A stretch of 64,000 nucleotides of DNA, taken from contig JAFCMP010000076.1 in NCBI GenBank assembly GCA_017506865.1, forward strand, positions 186,001-250,000, written 5' to 3'. The DNA is from Tribonema minus. Lineage: Eukaryota > Sar > Xanthophyceae > Tribonematales > Tribonemataceae. Under the pieces are notes generated by a model that searched no databases, was not told the origin of the DNA, and was given only the letters and a program-made list of their open reading frames with translations. Below are positions 39,801-51,117 of this stretch, piece after piece (positions within the stretch are counted from its first letter, which is position 1; each line of letters begins with the position of its first letter). A program made the translations under genes and the position numbers.

Positions 39801-42759
39801 AGCCTCATAGCCCACCGCATAAGCTTGCCATTGTGGTCCTGCAAAGTCAGCAACCATCGTAAGGCCGCCGCATCTGTAACCACTGTGACTGGGTTGCCCC
39901 ACACGTAAGGTCGGTAATGGTTGAGTGACAGCACGACGGCCAGGCACTCCAGCGCGGTAGCGCCAAGTTTGGCGTCTTGTGTGGAATTAATTCTTGAAAA
40001 GTAACCCACTACCACTTCCATTTCCTCCTTCCCATTTACTGTGCGCCTGCGGCCTGCCGCGGGGGCAGCTTCTTTGCCACTATGTGCCTGCACTGGTTTA
40101 AATTGTGTCAAAATGCCACTAGTGGCAGTTTGAGATGCATCAGTGTACAGCACAAATGGTAGTGAGAAGTCGGGGTGTGACACCAGTTTTGCCTCACACA
40201 TTGCCTTTTTTAATGCCTCAAAGGCATCGCGCCTGCGCCTATCCCATACCATTTCTGCATCACTCTTGGTCAGCTCCACAAGTGGGGCTGCCAATGTTGC
40301 AAAATCTTGAACATACCGCCGGTAATAGTTGAAGCAGCCCAGTACTGTACGTACTAGCCCCTTGTCAGCTCTCCCTTTGGCATTCAATGGTGCGCTCATG
40401 TCAGACATTGCCTGAACCTTTTCTGGGTCTGGACGAATGCCCCCTGATCCCACAATGTGACCAAGGAACTTGATCTCAGTTTGGAACCATTGGCATTTGT
40501 GCCGCGCCACACTTAGACCAGCGTCTTTGATGCGTGATAGGACGTCACGGATATGCGCAAGGTGCGTTTCCATGGAGTCATCATATATCAAGACGTCGTC
40601 GACGTAAACCATGGCATATGCACCTAGGGCAGCGCCCAAAGTGTTGTGCATCAAGCGTGTGAATTGCGCAGGCAAATTCACAAGCCCAAAAGGTGCCACT
40701 GTGTACTGCCATAGCCCTCCATCAGGTGTGCGGAATGCCGTTTTAGGCTTGTCACTTTCGCGCAATGGTATCTGATGGTAGCCTGCGGCCATGTCGACTG
40801 AGGACACGTACCGTGCGCCCTTCATTTGATGCACCATATCATCGATGTTGCCTAGACCTCTGCTGTCGCGCTTCGTAACAGCGTTGAGACGGCGGAAGTC
40901 CACGCAAAATCGTATCTTATCACCTTGCCTTGCTAGTACTGGGTTGCATGCCCATGGACCATTGCTAGGTTCCACTTGCTTGTGCACATGAATGGCCTTG
41001 ACATGTTCCATGATGTACTCTGCCTCCTTTGCGCCCACCTTCTAGCCTTTTCAGCGATGGGCATTGCATCACCAGTGTCAATCTCAAACTCCATGAGATA
41101 TGTCACTGTGGGATTTTTGGGGTCCTTTGCAAACACGCTCGCGAATTCGTTGCACACATCCACCAGATGCTCAGCATATGGCCTACCATCGGGGGCTTTC
41201 ATATCATGAAGGTCACCTTTGGTGGGTAGCATCTCGCGTAGCTCTACCTCAGTGCAGGGTTCCTGTGTGGTACGACTGCGTTCTGTGCCTGGTGTAGCAG
41301 CAGACACATTAGCAGCACCATAGGTACCAGCAGCCTTCTCCAATGCAATTGCTCGCAGCGCCGCGGTTGCAGCGTAGCTGAACTCGCTGTTCGGGTGGTG
41401 AGCTGCAGCCACCTGCAAGAGCTGTTGCTCAAGCTTGGTCGCAGATGCGTCCTCCAACTCAATGATATCCTCAGGCGAAGCCGGCCGTGCCTCACCAATG
41501 AAGGTGTTTCTGGCCATAAGCACCGGCTGGTCTGAGAAGTTTACCATGCGTGCGCGCACAGAGTTGTGCGCGCCAACAATATCCACCGACATGGCGGCCT
41601 TTACGCCCCTTTCTTGCAACTTCAACATCGTCTGAGACATTGCGGGTTGTATTACTGCCGAGTAGGGGCTCAGCCCTTTCACTGGTGGGTGTAATGCAAC
41701 TTCAACGTTCACCTCGGTGTGCGCTGGAATGAGTATGTCATTCACCAGGCACACGGCACGATGCGCAGGGGGGGCTGGTACCTTGGGGCTAATTTTCACA
41801 GCCCCTGCGGTCTTAGCGCCTTGCCATACAGTCCCATGCGCTGCCTCGCCGCCTAGCATCTTCAACTTTGGGCCGTCCGATCCTAACGGCTGGTATGTCA
41901 AATCCTCATAGTCAAAGAGGGTTTTGTACATGCCAAAGAAGTCGCTGCCTAGAATGGTGGTGATGGCCAAGTCCACAAGGTAGAACTTGTGCCGCACCAG
42001 CTTGTTACCAAACCGTAAGGTGAGGTGCAAAGCGCCCACAATCTTGACCTGTGTGCGACTGTCTGCCAGTTCTATGACTGAATGGTCCCCCTTCTCAAGA
42101 GGGCATGTCGTCCCTGGAGATAGCTCATCCGCCGTTGCTTTTGCCATGATGCCTGCCTCAGCGCCGGGGTCCAGCAATGAGACAAAGTCTCGTTCTTTGA
42201 ACCCACGTTGGTGCTGCACGCGTGCCTTCAGCCTGGCAAACCGCTGCTTGCTGGGCTGGCCACTTGGCAACACAACTGTCTCTCCCGGCCTCACCGAGGC
42301 GGGATCAACTTCAGCGGCTTGTGAGCGGCTCTCTTCATCGTGTAGCTTGGCAGCCACAGCGCTCACGCGAGGGTTGCCTAGCCCTCACCTGCGAGTTGCC
42401 TCATGCACCGTGTCGTCAAACTGATGCTCGTCTTCACTGGCGTATGCACCTTGTGAGGAGCCGCTAGGGTGTGACTGCACAAGTTCATCTTCCTCAACTT
42501 CATCAACATCAGAGTCTGAGTCATTTCACGAGTCATTGAGCGCTGTGCAAGACCAAGGACCTGTGTTCAAACCTTCTGCACATATCATATCAGGGGTGAC
42601 TGCATACTGCCAAGCACTGTATCGTGCGGTGACAGCCGCAACCCTAGCCTGCACCTTGCCTTGCTCAGTAGGAGTCTCTGCCACATGCATGTAATCTTCA
42701 GACCCTGGCAGCATCCATTCAGGGGGGGGATGCACTAGGGTCATGGTCCAGGCGGACAC
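36840..42759 (-). pseudogene. Ty3/gypsy pol: protease, RT, RNase H, integrase, chromodomain-like tail (degraded)
   Basis: The pol frame opens at about 42759, overlapping the gag-methyltransferase ORF by about 40 bases in a frame reached by +1 shift. Protease: LLDPGAEAGIM (DPGA in place of the common D-S/T-G-A) and TTILGSDFFG. RT: VDFRRLNAV, YHQIPL and MVYVDDVLIY. RNase H: LYTDAS with DAAALRWLL. Integrase: an HHCC finger (CMSCLQRKK end), then HTDITM, SDQGKEF and HPQANGVAERQNE as the D, D, E residues. The tail (VDRRYNPNGSWDYRWLLRDG) resembles a chromodomain. Lesions: TGA near 42526 and 42386, a frameshift near 41040 between protease and RT, TAG near 39392 between RNase H and integrase, and a frameshift near 38219 in the integrase tail. 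Confidence 0.85.
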
Positions 42760-45700
42760 CCCGGGGACAAGGGGCGCCTACTTGAAGATCAAGCATGCCA
42801 GATTCCACAAGCCCAACGGCAATGTGAAAAGCCATGCGTGGCATGACTAAGTTAACAAGCCATAACTTCATGTCCTCAATGGTGGCCTTGCATGGCAAGT
42901 CACGTGTGAAGGTGAGCAGGACAGCCATTTCACGCAATGACAGTACTCTTGCATTTTGCACAGGGCCAGCATCATGTTCATCATCAGCCACATAGTCAGC
43001 CAGATCCACTGGTGGTTTTCCAGGGTTCCGCCTGACCGGGCTGGGCATGCAGTCATCGGCATCATACACACTCTTGGGACCCTTCACGCGAGATTTCCAA
43101 AAGAAACAGCGCTCAGGGCAGCGAAGAACACGCCGTACGGACATGGGTAATGATGAACGCTGAATTGCATTAATTAACGCCCCGAACCGTGCCATAGCGG
43201 TCGTGACACCAACCCCTGCCCGCGCAATCACCACATACACCCGCCGCCGGTGGCACGCTATGCTAAAATCTGACCCCTTCAGCTTGCTGACATAGAGACA
43301 GTAGCCGTGGGCCAGCAGCAAAGCCTGCGCGCGCGCCCACGCCTTGGAGCTGAGCATGGAGACCACATTCTCGATGACACAGCAGCGCAGCTTCGCCCTC
43401 ACAATTAGCCGCGCCGCCATGACCGTCACCTCCGCCGCTGCCCCCTCAACGCCACTCCCGTTTGCATAATCTGTGCACGGGGGGGACATTGTGGTGAGGT
43501 CAGGATCCAGTTCAGCCAGTGCTATGGCTACTGCATCATCGCTCAGGCACGCGTTCAAAACCTTGTGGGTGCCAGGGTGCAGTTCGTGGTACGCCTCACA
43601 CACGCGGGGGCACTTGTCAACAGCAAGTTGAGTGTCCACCACAAGGCCTGCCACACTTGCCTGCTTTAACCCCTCGTCCCAGCCACCAATGCCGCAGCAT
43701 ATGGAGGCGTGTGTCACATGCCGCGCTGCACCCGCCACTGGCATGCCAGCATCAGAGTCCTGTGTCACAGCGGTAGCACAGACAGGCGATTCGCTTGCAT
43801 TAGGTATGGTAACCGTATGCGGCGAACCAGTGTTTGATAGGGGAGTATCGTTTGCACTATCACCTTCAAGTTGCATGTTAGCATCAGCGGTAGACTGCGA
43901 CACTTCCGCGAGGGAAGGTACGCTGGGTAACGAAGGATGCAACATAGCCAGCAATACGACGTCATTGTGCCCGGGCGCGCGCTCACGTGGTGAGGTTGCG
44001 ATGGACGCGGAGACGCATATATCACGTTGACCAAAAACATGTTCAAGTTCAACTGCGGCGCGCGCACCGCTGGTGCCACCCCCTGAGAGGGGCGCGTGCG
44101 CGCGCGCGAGCGAAGTAGACTCACCCTGAGCCCTCTGCCAGGCCACAAAGGCCATCATCTTGTGATACTCGTCCGCCTCCGCCGGCGTTGGCGCAGCGGC
44201 AGCAGCCGCCGCTGCCACGACGGGCGCCTGCAGCATAGCAGCCGGGGGCGGAAAAGGGGGGCGAGGACCGTACCGCGTGTACTGATTCGCCTGATGCGCC
44301 GGCGGCGCGCCGCGCGGCTCACCGCGCGGCCCGCCGTACGGTGCGGCGCGGGGGCGGCGGGCAGGATCAAACGCCGGGCAGTTGGGCGTGTTGCGATGCA
44401 TGTCAACGGAGGTGCCGCGCGGCAGCGTTGTCTGGCAGTCAAAGCATACCCAGTGAGAACGCGGGTTAAACTGCACCATGCCTGAATTGCAATGCTCAGG
44501 CGCGGGGGGCCCACGCCTGGCGGGCGCGGCTGCCGGAGCCAACTTGGCGGCTACAGCAGCAGCTCGCACCTCCAAGGCTTTCTCCTTTTTGGCAAGGCGC
44601 CTCTCCTTGTCCGCCAGCGCCTTGTCCTTGCGCGCAATCTGCGAGGCAGAGGGTGGCTGGCGCGGCGCGTCACTTGCTTGCGACGCGTCGTCGCGCAAAC
44701 TCTCAAGGTCAGAACCATCCTGCGACGTGGGTCCGCCCTTGCTCGCGGCATGGGCTTTCCCGTTCCAGGTGCGCTCAATGTGCTCCTGAATGCTCGCAAG
44801 ACCAGCGTCCTGCCAGCCCCTCCCCAGTGCAACCCTAGCGGCCGTCCGCTCCTTGGATGAGATGAAGCGTAAGTTGTGAAGCTTTTCAGAAAACTCACGA
44901 GGACTTTCGCTACCACCTGCCTGTACGACCATGTTCCGCACGCGGAGAGCCAACTCCCCAGGGCTCTCGCTCGGGAGACGCCTGGCTTGAAGTAGAGAGT
45001 TGTACACCTTCTCTTGGGCAGCTTCAGATTTGAAGTGCTCAATTATGGCTGCACAACGTTCTGCGTACGTTAGCTGCTCCCACCCCTTCCGCTTGCCGAC
45101 CTCTAGGGACAGTAGGCGCACAGTTGAAAGAATTAAGGATTTGTCCTTCGACGCCTTTATGGCCACACTTAGAGCGTGGACCTTGACGTCCTCTGCCACG
45201 GAGCGCAGCGCAGCGGTGAGTGAGTCAAGCCTGGTGACACATACACCTACGCGAGAAGAGAGGTCGGCTACGCCGGCTCTCCTACCAGCCTTCGCATAGA
45301 CGTCTCCCTTGCCCCTGTTAGCAGCGTCAGCGCCGTCCGCTGGGGACGGTTCACTGCCATCGTCGCTGGGGGTCGTGGTGATCCCAGTGCTCGACGACGC
45401 AGTATGAGACATCTGAATCGAGGCCGCCACGCCAACGCAGGGCGGGGCAACCTGGACCAAACGCCCTGCCTGCAAGTGCTGCACCAGCTGCACGTTCTCG
45501 AACGCCTTGAGACGGCGCAGTGTATCTGCATTGCCAAGATCGCAATCCATGATTGCGTCGAGTTCTATGCGAGCAGTCTCCAAAGCGCTGAATCTCTGTG
45601 AGTACGCGCAGCGGTCAACTTCTACCTGCTCCATGCTCGCCTTAAGCCGTGGAAGCTGGTACGTGATCGCATAGAGGTCCGTCTTGTACATTGTACGTTC

Positions 45701-46147
45701 AGGGGAACCCTCCTTGCTAGCATCGCGCAGGCCACGCAACACCTCAGCCTGGGCGTCAAGGTCCTGGAACCTTTCTTGCAGCTGTAACTCGTCTGCAGAC
45801 AGTCTCGCCGAGGCAGACGCCCCGGACTTGCGTGAGGCTGCCAGCAGCTCGAGCAGCTGGGTATAACGCGCTTTGGATACGGTTAGACCGGCGCCAGTCT
45901 CACCCGCATCAGAGCTGGCGTCGTCACCGGCGCCAGCGCATATCTCGTCGTCGAGCTCCGCCTCTCGCTCGCTACCGCCAATGGCCGGCGCAGGAGGGGT
46001 GGCAGGCTCCTTTGACGACTTGGACTTCTTCACGGGCTTCTCCGGCTTGTCAGCCGGTGCCGCATCAGCCTTGCCCTTACTCCCCCTTTTTCTCGTGGAG
46101 GAGTCCGAGTCTGCACATGGAACAGGATCATGTTTTGAGTCTCTCAA
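42719..46147 (-). CDS. Gag-like protein fused to a C5-cytosine DNA methyltransferase
   Basis: The ORF is 1,142 codons long and intact. Residues 1 to about 450 are charged and coiled-coil-rich with a retrotransposon-gag look. A Cys/His knuckle follows (WVCFDC with HRNTPNC, near 590). Residues about 810-1110 hold the C5-methyltransferase motifs in order: I CCGIGGWDEGL (SAM), IV MSPPCTDYANGSG (catalytic Cys), VI CVIENV, VIII RRRVYVVIARAG, IX LREMAVLLTF and X LVNLVMPRMAFHIAVGL. All key residues are present, so the enzyme may be active. It would methylate DNA, perhaps the element's own copies or host silencing targets. Ty3/gypsy elements that captured cytosine methyltransferases have been described in algae and dinoflagellates; orthology is unchecked. 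Confidence 0.88.
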   Translation of the reverse strand: MRDSKHDPVPCADSDSSTRKRGSKGKADAAPADKPEKPVKKSKSSKEPATPPAPAIGGSEREAELDDEICAGAGDDASSDAGETGAGLTVSKARYTQLLELLAASRKSGASASARLSADELQLQERFQDLDAQAEVLRGLRDASKEGSPERTMYKTDLYAITYQLPRLKASMEQVEVDRCAYSQRFSALETARIELDAIMDCDLGNADTLRRLKAFENVQLVQHLQAGRLVQVAPPCVGVAASIQMSHTASSSTGITTTPSDDGSEPSPADGADAANRGKGDVYAKAGRRAGVADLSSRVGVCVTRLDSLTAALRSVAEDVKVHALSVAIKASKDKSLILSTVRLLSLEVGKRKGWEQLTYAERCAAIIEHFKSEAAQEKVYNSLLQARRLPSESPGELALRVRNMVVQAGGSESPREFSEKLHNLRFISSKERTAARVALGRGWQDAGLASIQEHIERTWNGKAHAASKGGPTSQDGSDLESLRDDASQASDAPRQPPSASQIARKDKALADKERRLAKKEKALEVRAAAVAAKLAPAAAPARRGPPAPEHCNSGMVQFNPRSHWVCFDCQTTLPRGTSVDMHRNTPNCPAFDPARRPRAAPYGGPRGEPRGAPPAHQANQYTRYGPRPPFPPPAAMLQAPVVAAAAAAAAPTPAEADEYHKMMAFVAWQRAQGESTSLARAHAPLSGGGTSGARAAVELEHVFGQRDICVSASIATSPRERAPGHNDVVLLAMLHPSLPSVPSLAEVSQSTADANMQLEGDSANDTPLSNTGSPHTVTIPNASESPVCATAVTQDSDAGMPVAGAARHVTHASICCGIGGWDEGLKQASVAGLVVDTQLAVDKCPRVCEAYHELHPGTHKVLNACLSDDAVAIALAELDPDLTTMSPPCTDYANGSGVEGAAAEVTVMAARLIVRAKLRCCVIENVVSMLSSKAWARAQALLLAHGYCLYVSKLKGSDFSIACHRRRVYVVIARAGVGVTTAMARFGALINAIQRSSLPMSVRRVLRCPERCFFWKSRVKGPKSVYDADDCMPSPVRRNPGKPPVDLADYVADDEHDAGPVQNARVLSLREMAVLLTFTRDLPCKATIEDMKLWLVNLVMPRMAFHIAVGLVESGMLDLQVGAPCPRGVRLDHDPSASPP

Positions 46148-47259
46148 ACGTACACCTCACCATCAATTACTAAGATATTAATCAGCCTGAGAGAGCAACA
46201 TTAGTACTCATCAAGAGAGCCTTCTCTTGGAACATGGGATGTCCCTGTGCGTTCGCCCGTGCAATTAGCCAGCCCGGGACGTGCACAGAACACACCGGCA
46301 CTCCCATGAGATGCAGGTGGTTGCCAGACATAGCCACGCAAGTCAGTAGAACCACGGGCTCCCGCAACCGTGTCAACTGCGGCATGCTATGTTTCATGCA
46401 TTTGGTTCTAGTGCGGCAGCGGCAGAGCAGATTTACTGTTGTTGCTGCGCAAGCACCATATGCACACCTGTTTATCGTCGTCGTTAACGCTGTTGCCTAG
46501 CTGATTGTGGCCTGCACCAATTCAAAACCTCCGGTATGCAACCGTTACCTAGATAAGTTGCTCTGGGTAGCCACTTCAAGCGAGCGTCGACGCATTCGCA
46601 AGACGAACTGTGATCATCAGCTCGATTACACCATCATCAGATGGTGCCGAGAAACAAAGGGTGGGGGGTGATGGGTAACCTCGCAAGCCCACTAATGCCC
46701 GTGCAAGTCAGTACGGGAGAACCCGTACCGCAGCTTTCGACAGTCAGCCTCAACATCTCAATTACACAGCGTTAACAGCCGACGTCATGCGAAGCAAATA
46801 CGGGTGTGTGAGCCGCTGCTAAGCATGATTCCTCCGACACAGGCACTGGAGCTAGGGCGGCTCACGCAGCATACAAGCACTGCTGCTCAGTGTTCACTTG
46901 GTAGCGACAGCTGGCACAACCAAGCAAAGGATGCGGCATGCAGGCGCATAATTACAATGTGCATGCACACCGACCCCTGCGCTAAATTCCTCCCCGTAGC
47001 CGCCTCCAGTTAGTACGAGCGGTAACCAACACTCAGCGCGTCCGCCTCGCGAAGGGCCGATACTGAATGATTGAACGATTCCTATTCAGTCAATTGGCCT
47101 ACGTAAAAGGAGCGGGAAAACAACGTTGGCGCTCCAGAGCACGTGTGATGAGGGCAAGCGAGGGCTAACGATACGGTATTGAGTGAGCACGTGTAGCTTG
47201 GTTCATCAGGGCCCGCCAGGCGAAGCAAGGGATGGGTAAGGACTGTCTGTAGGTGGCCA
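46148..47259 (-). other. Ty3/gypsy 5' leader with primer-binding site
   Basis: Next to the 5' LTR the minus strand reads TGGCCACCTACAGACAG, a TGG-starting primer-binding site (tRNA not identified). The remaining ~1.1 kb up to the gag ATG has no convincing ORF. Confidence 0.7.
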
Positions 47260-47620
47260 TGAAAAGAGGTTGGGGTTATATTTGTTATATGTATGTTAAG
47301 CCTGTGTTACTTGTGGATGGGGCAGCGTTGGCTTGGGCTGATGTAGAAGGGTCCATGATGGTTGATGGTTGTTGGCTTCAGTTGTCTCTATCCTGAAGCC
47401 GTGGTATCCTAGCTGACTGACAAGAACTGAGGCCTTGCAAGCACAATCCTTCATCTGGGGAGACTCAAGAGTCTCACCGGTTAAGGGGTTTTCCTGCAAT
47501 GCCCCCCTAGTTCAAACCAATTGCCCTGGGCCCTAATAACGGCCGAATATAATAGAGTTGAACTATCATAAGCCAGAAGGCTACATAAATAGTTTACTTT
47601 ACATACAGCTGCCCATGTCA
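47260..47620 (-). repeat. 5' LTR of the Ty3/gypsy element
   Basis: Starts TGAAAAGAGGTTGGGG and ends GCCCATGTCA (plus strand). The host intron text GTATTATTCAATGCATTTTC resumes directly after it. Confidence 0.9.
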
Positions 47621-47720
47621 GTATTATTCAATGCATTTTCAGACTTGAGGGGTAGTTTCTCGCATGTCTGCAACATTATTATCAATAGGAGGTGTTGAAG
47701 AAGTTTTCATGTTGGCACAA

Positions 47721-47729
47721 GTCCATCAG
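47721..47729 (+). repeat. Left TSD of R2-like copy 2
   Basis: GTCCATCAG, repeated at 50488-50496. Copy B of the intron has ACAAGTCCATCAGTC at the matching place with no insert. Confidence 0.85.
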
Positions 47730-50487
47730 CAGCGCGCGCGCGCGTGTGGCACGAGCTGTATGGCACCACAATCCAGCTGGACTGTGAGAACGCATTTAAC
47801 AGTGTGGATCGCGCCGCCATTGTGCGGGGACTTATGCTCTTCTGTCCGGAGCTGCTCCCGCACTTTGAGTCTGTATACTGTGGTGACACTGCCCCAGAGA
47901 TGCGAGTGGAGGTGAACGGTGAAGCTCGCATTATCTGCTCCCACCTAGGGTGCCAGCAAGGGGACCCTCTAGGGCCGCTGTACTTTGCAGTGGCAGCGGC
48001 CTTCCTACTCTTCTACCCTGATGGAGTGAATGCGACGTCCGGCAGTATGCCGGCCTACGGACACAGCACAGCGGAACCGCCAGCTCCGCACTGCGCTTTC
48101 CTGGATGACCTCAACGTGCTGCAAGCTGCCTACTTCGACGATGCAGCGGCCGCTGGGGTGGCAGAGGTGATCCGCCGGCTTGCGGCAGGGGGCCTACGCG
48201 TTCAACCAGACAAGTCGCTGGCCATCGCCATGCGCGGCACAGTGTTTGATGAAGCGGCCAGAGCACGCCTGCGCGCCCTTGACATACCGTTTGTGGACGC
48301 CACCATGCCAGAATCCAGTCAGGGCTTTACGTCGGTCGGGGTACCGGTAGGGCACCCAGCCTATGTGCATGCTGCCATGAGCAAGCATCTTGTTGACGCA
48401 GGGACATGGCGATTGTCGTGGCAGCTAGCTGGAATGGCGCGGCATCACCTACAGGCAGCACAGTTCATTCTGCGCAGGTCACTGACGAAGCGCATGGGCT
48501 TCTTAGCTCGGGTCGTTGACACGGCTTTGAGTGAGACATGGCTGCACGCATTTGACGGGTTCTGTGCATGGACGCTTGAACGCATGCTGCACCTGCACGG
48601 CTGCGCTACCGCGGCAGTCATGAAGTCACACCTGCTGGCCGCCTGCACTGCTGGTGACAATGAGGTAGCCAGCAGTGGCAGCGTGCTGGTATTGCCGCGC
48701 TTGGGCCCGCCAGAACTCACGGACATCGCAGTGCCACTGCGGGCGTCACGGTTGCCGGAGCGACGAGGCGGTCTGGGCATGCCGCTTTTGGGGCTACTGG
48801 CACCAGCCGCATACACGGCCCAGGCATGCACAACACTGCAGCCTGCAAAATTCATGCCACTGTGGCAGCAGGGGCCCTGAGGCTCGGCACTGACGAACAC
48901 GGCGCAGTCACCTGGTTCGCGCAGCACTCATGCGCAATACACGAGGACCAGGGACTGCCGCCAATCATCGAGGCCGTGCGACGCTCTACGCGAGCGCTGA
49001 CAGCTGATGGCGGCGAAAAATCACGCACAGCTGTGGCCGAGCAGCTCCCAGCATCGTTGCTACGGTGGGCAGCAGATACAACGGCCGCAGCGTCGACGCT
49101 CCCCACTGCGGTGCAAGCGATCTACGCCGCAACTGCCGTCACGGAGACGGGGACCACTGAGCCAGCCCCACACACCCACGGCATTGTGCCTGGCGCCGAG
49201 GCGGCCGCTGCGGCGGCGACCGTACCTGGCCCTCAAGCCGCTGCCGCGGCTGCCTCTTCCACGCCCGCTAAAACACAAACTAGCGCGGAAGAAAGCAGCT
49301 GCAGCGTTGGGCAGGAGGACGACGACGACGACTGGGAGGCCTATGCTGACGAGATCTGCAGGAAGGTAGTGCCCCGCCGCCGGCGCGGTCACTTCACGCA
49401 CGGACTACAAGCCGGCCTTTCAAATGTTCTTCGACGTCAATACGAGGACTGCCTGGTGGAGGACCTAGAGGCTGCCTCGGCTGGTGCCGTGGGCAAGCCG
49501 ACGCAGGCTACACTTATTGGTGACTCGCGTGACACCAGCCGCCGCCGCCAACAGGCTAGCGCGCGGGTCCTGGCGCAGCTGCGCAGCCAGCGTGCGTCCG
49601 GGGCAATGGCGTGGATGAGCGTGCCACCCGCTGCCAATGACCGCCCGGGTGCGGCGCCCATGTCCAGTATGGCAGCAGCCACGATGATTTTGGTTGCGAT
49701 CTTTATAGACGGGTGGGGCATACAGGGCGAGGTGTGCCCATGGCGGTGCAGTGACGTGAGCCCCACCTCCACGCATGCGATCAGCTGCCCCAGCCAGCAC
49801 ATACGGGGGCACAACGCGACACACACTGCCCAAAAGCGGTGCCTACAGCGCATCTTGAGACAGCACCATGTCTCTATTGTCCGCAATGAGGACGCTAGCG
49901 TCTTCAAGGTACCGGGATATCGGGCGGACACAGTCATTGACCCAGGGTGTCTGCACTTTAGCAGTGCATACCGTAACAAGGGAATAGTGCTAGACACAAG
50001 TGTGCGCGCGCCCACAGCGAGCTCGTACCTGACAGGCAAAACAAATGCCTCGAACACGGACGGCTATGCTGCTGGGGTGGGGGAGGACGCGAAGGTCAAG
50101 CACCACGCCGGCACCTTGACGTCATCTTGGGCTTTTGTGCCATTCGTGCAGGAGTCGTACGGACGGCTGGGCAAGCAGACAAGCCTTTTTGTTAAGGAGT
50201 TGGCAATGCACTCAGCACTGTGCTCAGGGGGGGGGAAGGCAGATGTGTTACGCAAGGCCGGGTTAGCTCAGCGTCAGATCCACATTGAGCTGAGCATGTC
50301 GCTGGCGCGGGAGTTGGCGGAGCGCGTCATGGCATACACACGTGGAGCGCGAATGCTGGGCTGTGTTGCGGCGCCGGTATCCAAACTCCTAGGGCACAGC
50401 GCAGACTAGGCTGCTGCGTTGACGCAAGCTTTTCGATTGCATAGGCAACCCGGCCTCCCCTGGGCCTTTATAAATACAAGTTCATAC
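47730..50487 (+). mobile_element. 5'-truncated R2-like copy 2
   Basis: It corresponds to copy 1 from about 11985 (just before RT motif A) to the 3' terminus, with scattered substitutions and a perfect 9-bp TSD. Truncation at the 5' side fits incomplete reverse transcription. The coding frame is 47744-48880, then a 1-base deletion near 48850 (CTGCAAAATT versus CTGCAATAATT in copy 1) shifts it; the frame resumes to the stop at 50409. RT motifs from LDCENAFNS on and the whole endonuclease are present, but without an N-terminus it is not autonomous. Confidence 0.92.
47744..50409 (+). pseudogene. RT-endonuclease coding remnant of R2-like copy 2
   Basis: It carries RT motifs B (QGDPLGP) and C (FLDD) and the C-terminal CPWRC/RADTVID/LDTSV endonuclease. 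One frameshift near 48850 separates them. It has no start context of its own. Confidence 0.88.
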
Positions 50488-50489
50488 GT

Positions 50490-51050
50490 CCATCAGAGGC
50501 ACACACATTGTGGTGGCAACAGGATCCTCATTGCTGTATGCAATTGTTGTTCATGTCCAATGACTGAAACTTTTCATGGTGTAGGTATCTTGCGCACGAT
50601 TTGCATTAAGTTGAGGACGATCCTATGCTGCATTCGGTGCTGCCTATAAGTGTAAATGTGACCTTTGCAGCCGTTGGTTTCTGCCTTTCTTTTACGAAAG
50701 GATGATGTCAGATGGCCATGCTGTGTTGTACACTGCTCATGTTGACCACAAGTCCATCAGAGTCGATTGTTATTAATACACTTTGTGGTGGCACAATGAC
50801 AGTCACTGTTGCATGCTGCATGCAACAGTGCATGCATGCAATTGTTGCTCACGTCCAGTGACTCAAACATGTTATGTGCAGGGATTTTGAGCACGGTTTG
50901 CATGTGTTGTGGGCAATCCTGTGCCGTATTTGCCAGTGGTGCTGCTGCTGCTGCCTTTATATTTGCACTAAGTCTTGAAGTTTGTAGCCGATGTTGGTTT
51001 CTGCTGCTTCTGTGAGATGACCATCATGCTGTGTTTTACACCTCGCATTC
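50490..51050 (+). repeat. Tandem duplication in the 3' part of the PPR copy A intron
   Basis: Two ~260-bp units start with the CCATCAGAG text and share ACACA(T/C)TTGTGGTGGCA, ATGCAATTGTTG(T/C)TCA and GTTGGTTTCTGC blocks. Copy B has one unit (63500-63725). Confidence 0.75.
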
Positions 51051-51117
51051 ATCGACAAACTTGTTAAGCTTCAATGGGCCATGTGACCAAAACATCGATG
51101 CGTATGTCGTGCTGCAG

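Larger units (their letters stand above)
36227..47620 (-). mobile_element. Ty3/gypsy (chromovirus-like) LTR retrotransposon encoding a DNA methyltransferase
   Basis: An 11,394-bp element lies on the minus strand, bounded by 360/361-bp LTRs that start TG and end CA. A TGG-starting primer-binding site follows the 5' LTR, and a purine tract precedes the 3' LTR. Gene order is gag-like plus C5-methyltransferase, then protease, RT, RNase H, integrase and a chromodomain-like tail, which is Ty3/gypsy order. The LTRs differ at about a dozen positions by eye, so insertion was not very recent. Pol has frameshifts and stops. Flanking pentamers are GATAT and GTATT, an imperfect TSD. The empty intron of copy B reads TTAGGGTATC there. 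Confidence 0.88.
35962..51117 (+). other. 15.2-kb intron of PPR copy A carrying two retrotransposons
   Basis: The same intron in copy B is 63139-63824 (686 bp). Flanking intron text matches between copies (GGTAGCAGTGCATTG/GGTAGCAGCATTG, a GGCTGCAGATCGTGAA block, GCATTTTCAGACTTGA, ACAAGTCCATCAG). Removing the Ty3-like element and the R2-like copy leaves about 1 kb. Part of the excess is a tandem duplication near the 3' end (50490-51050). Confidence 0.85.
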
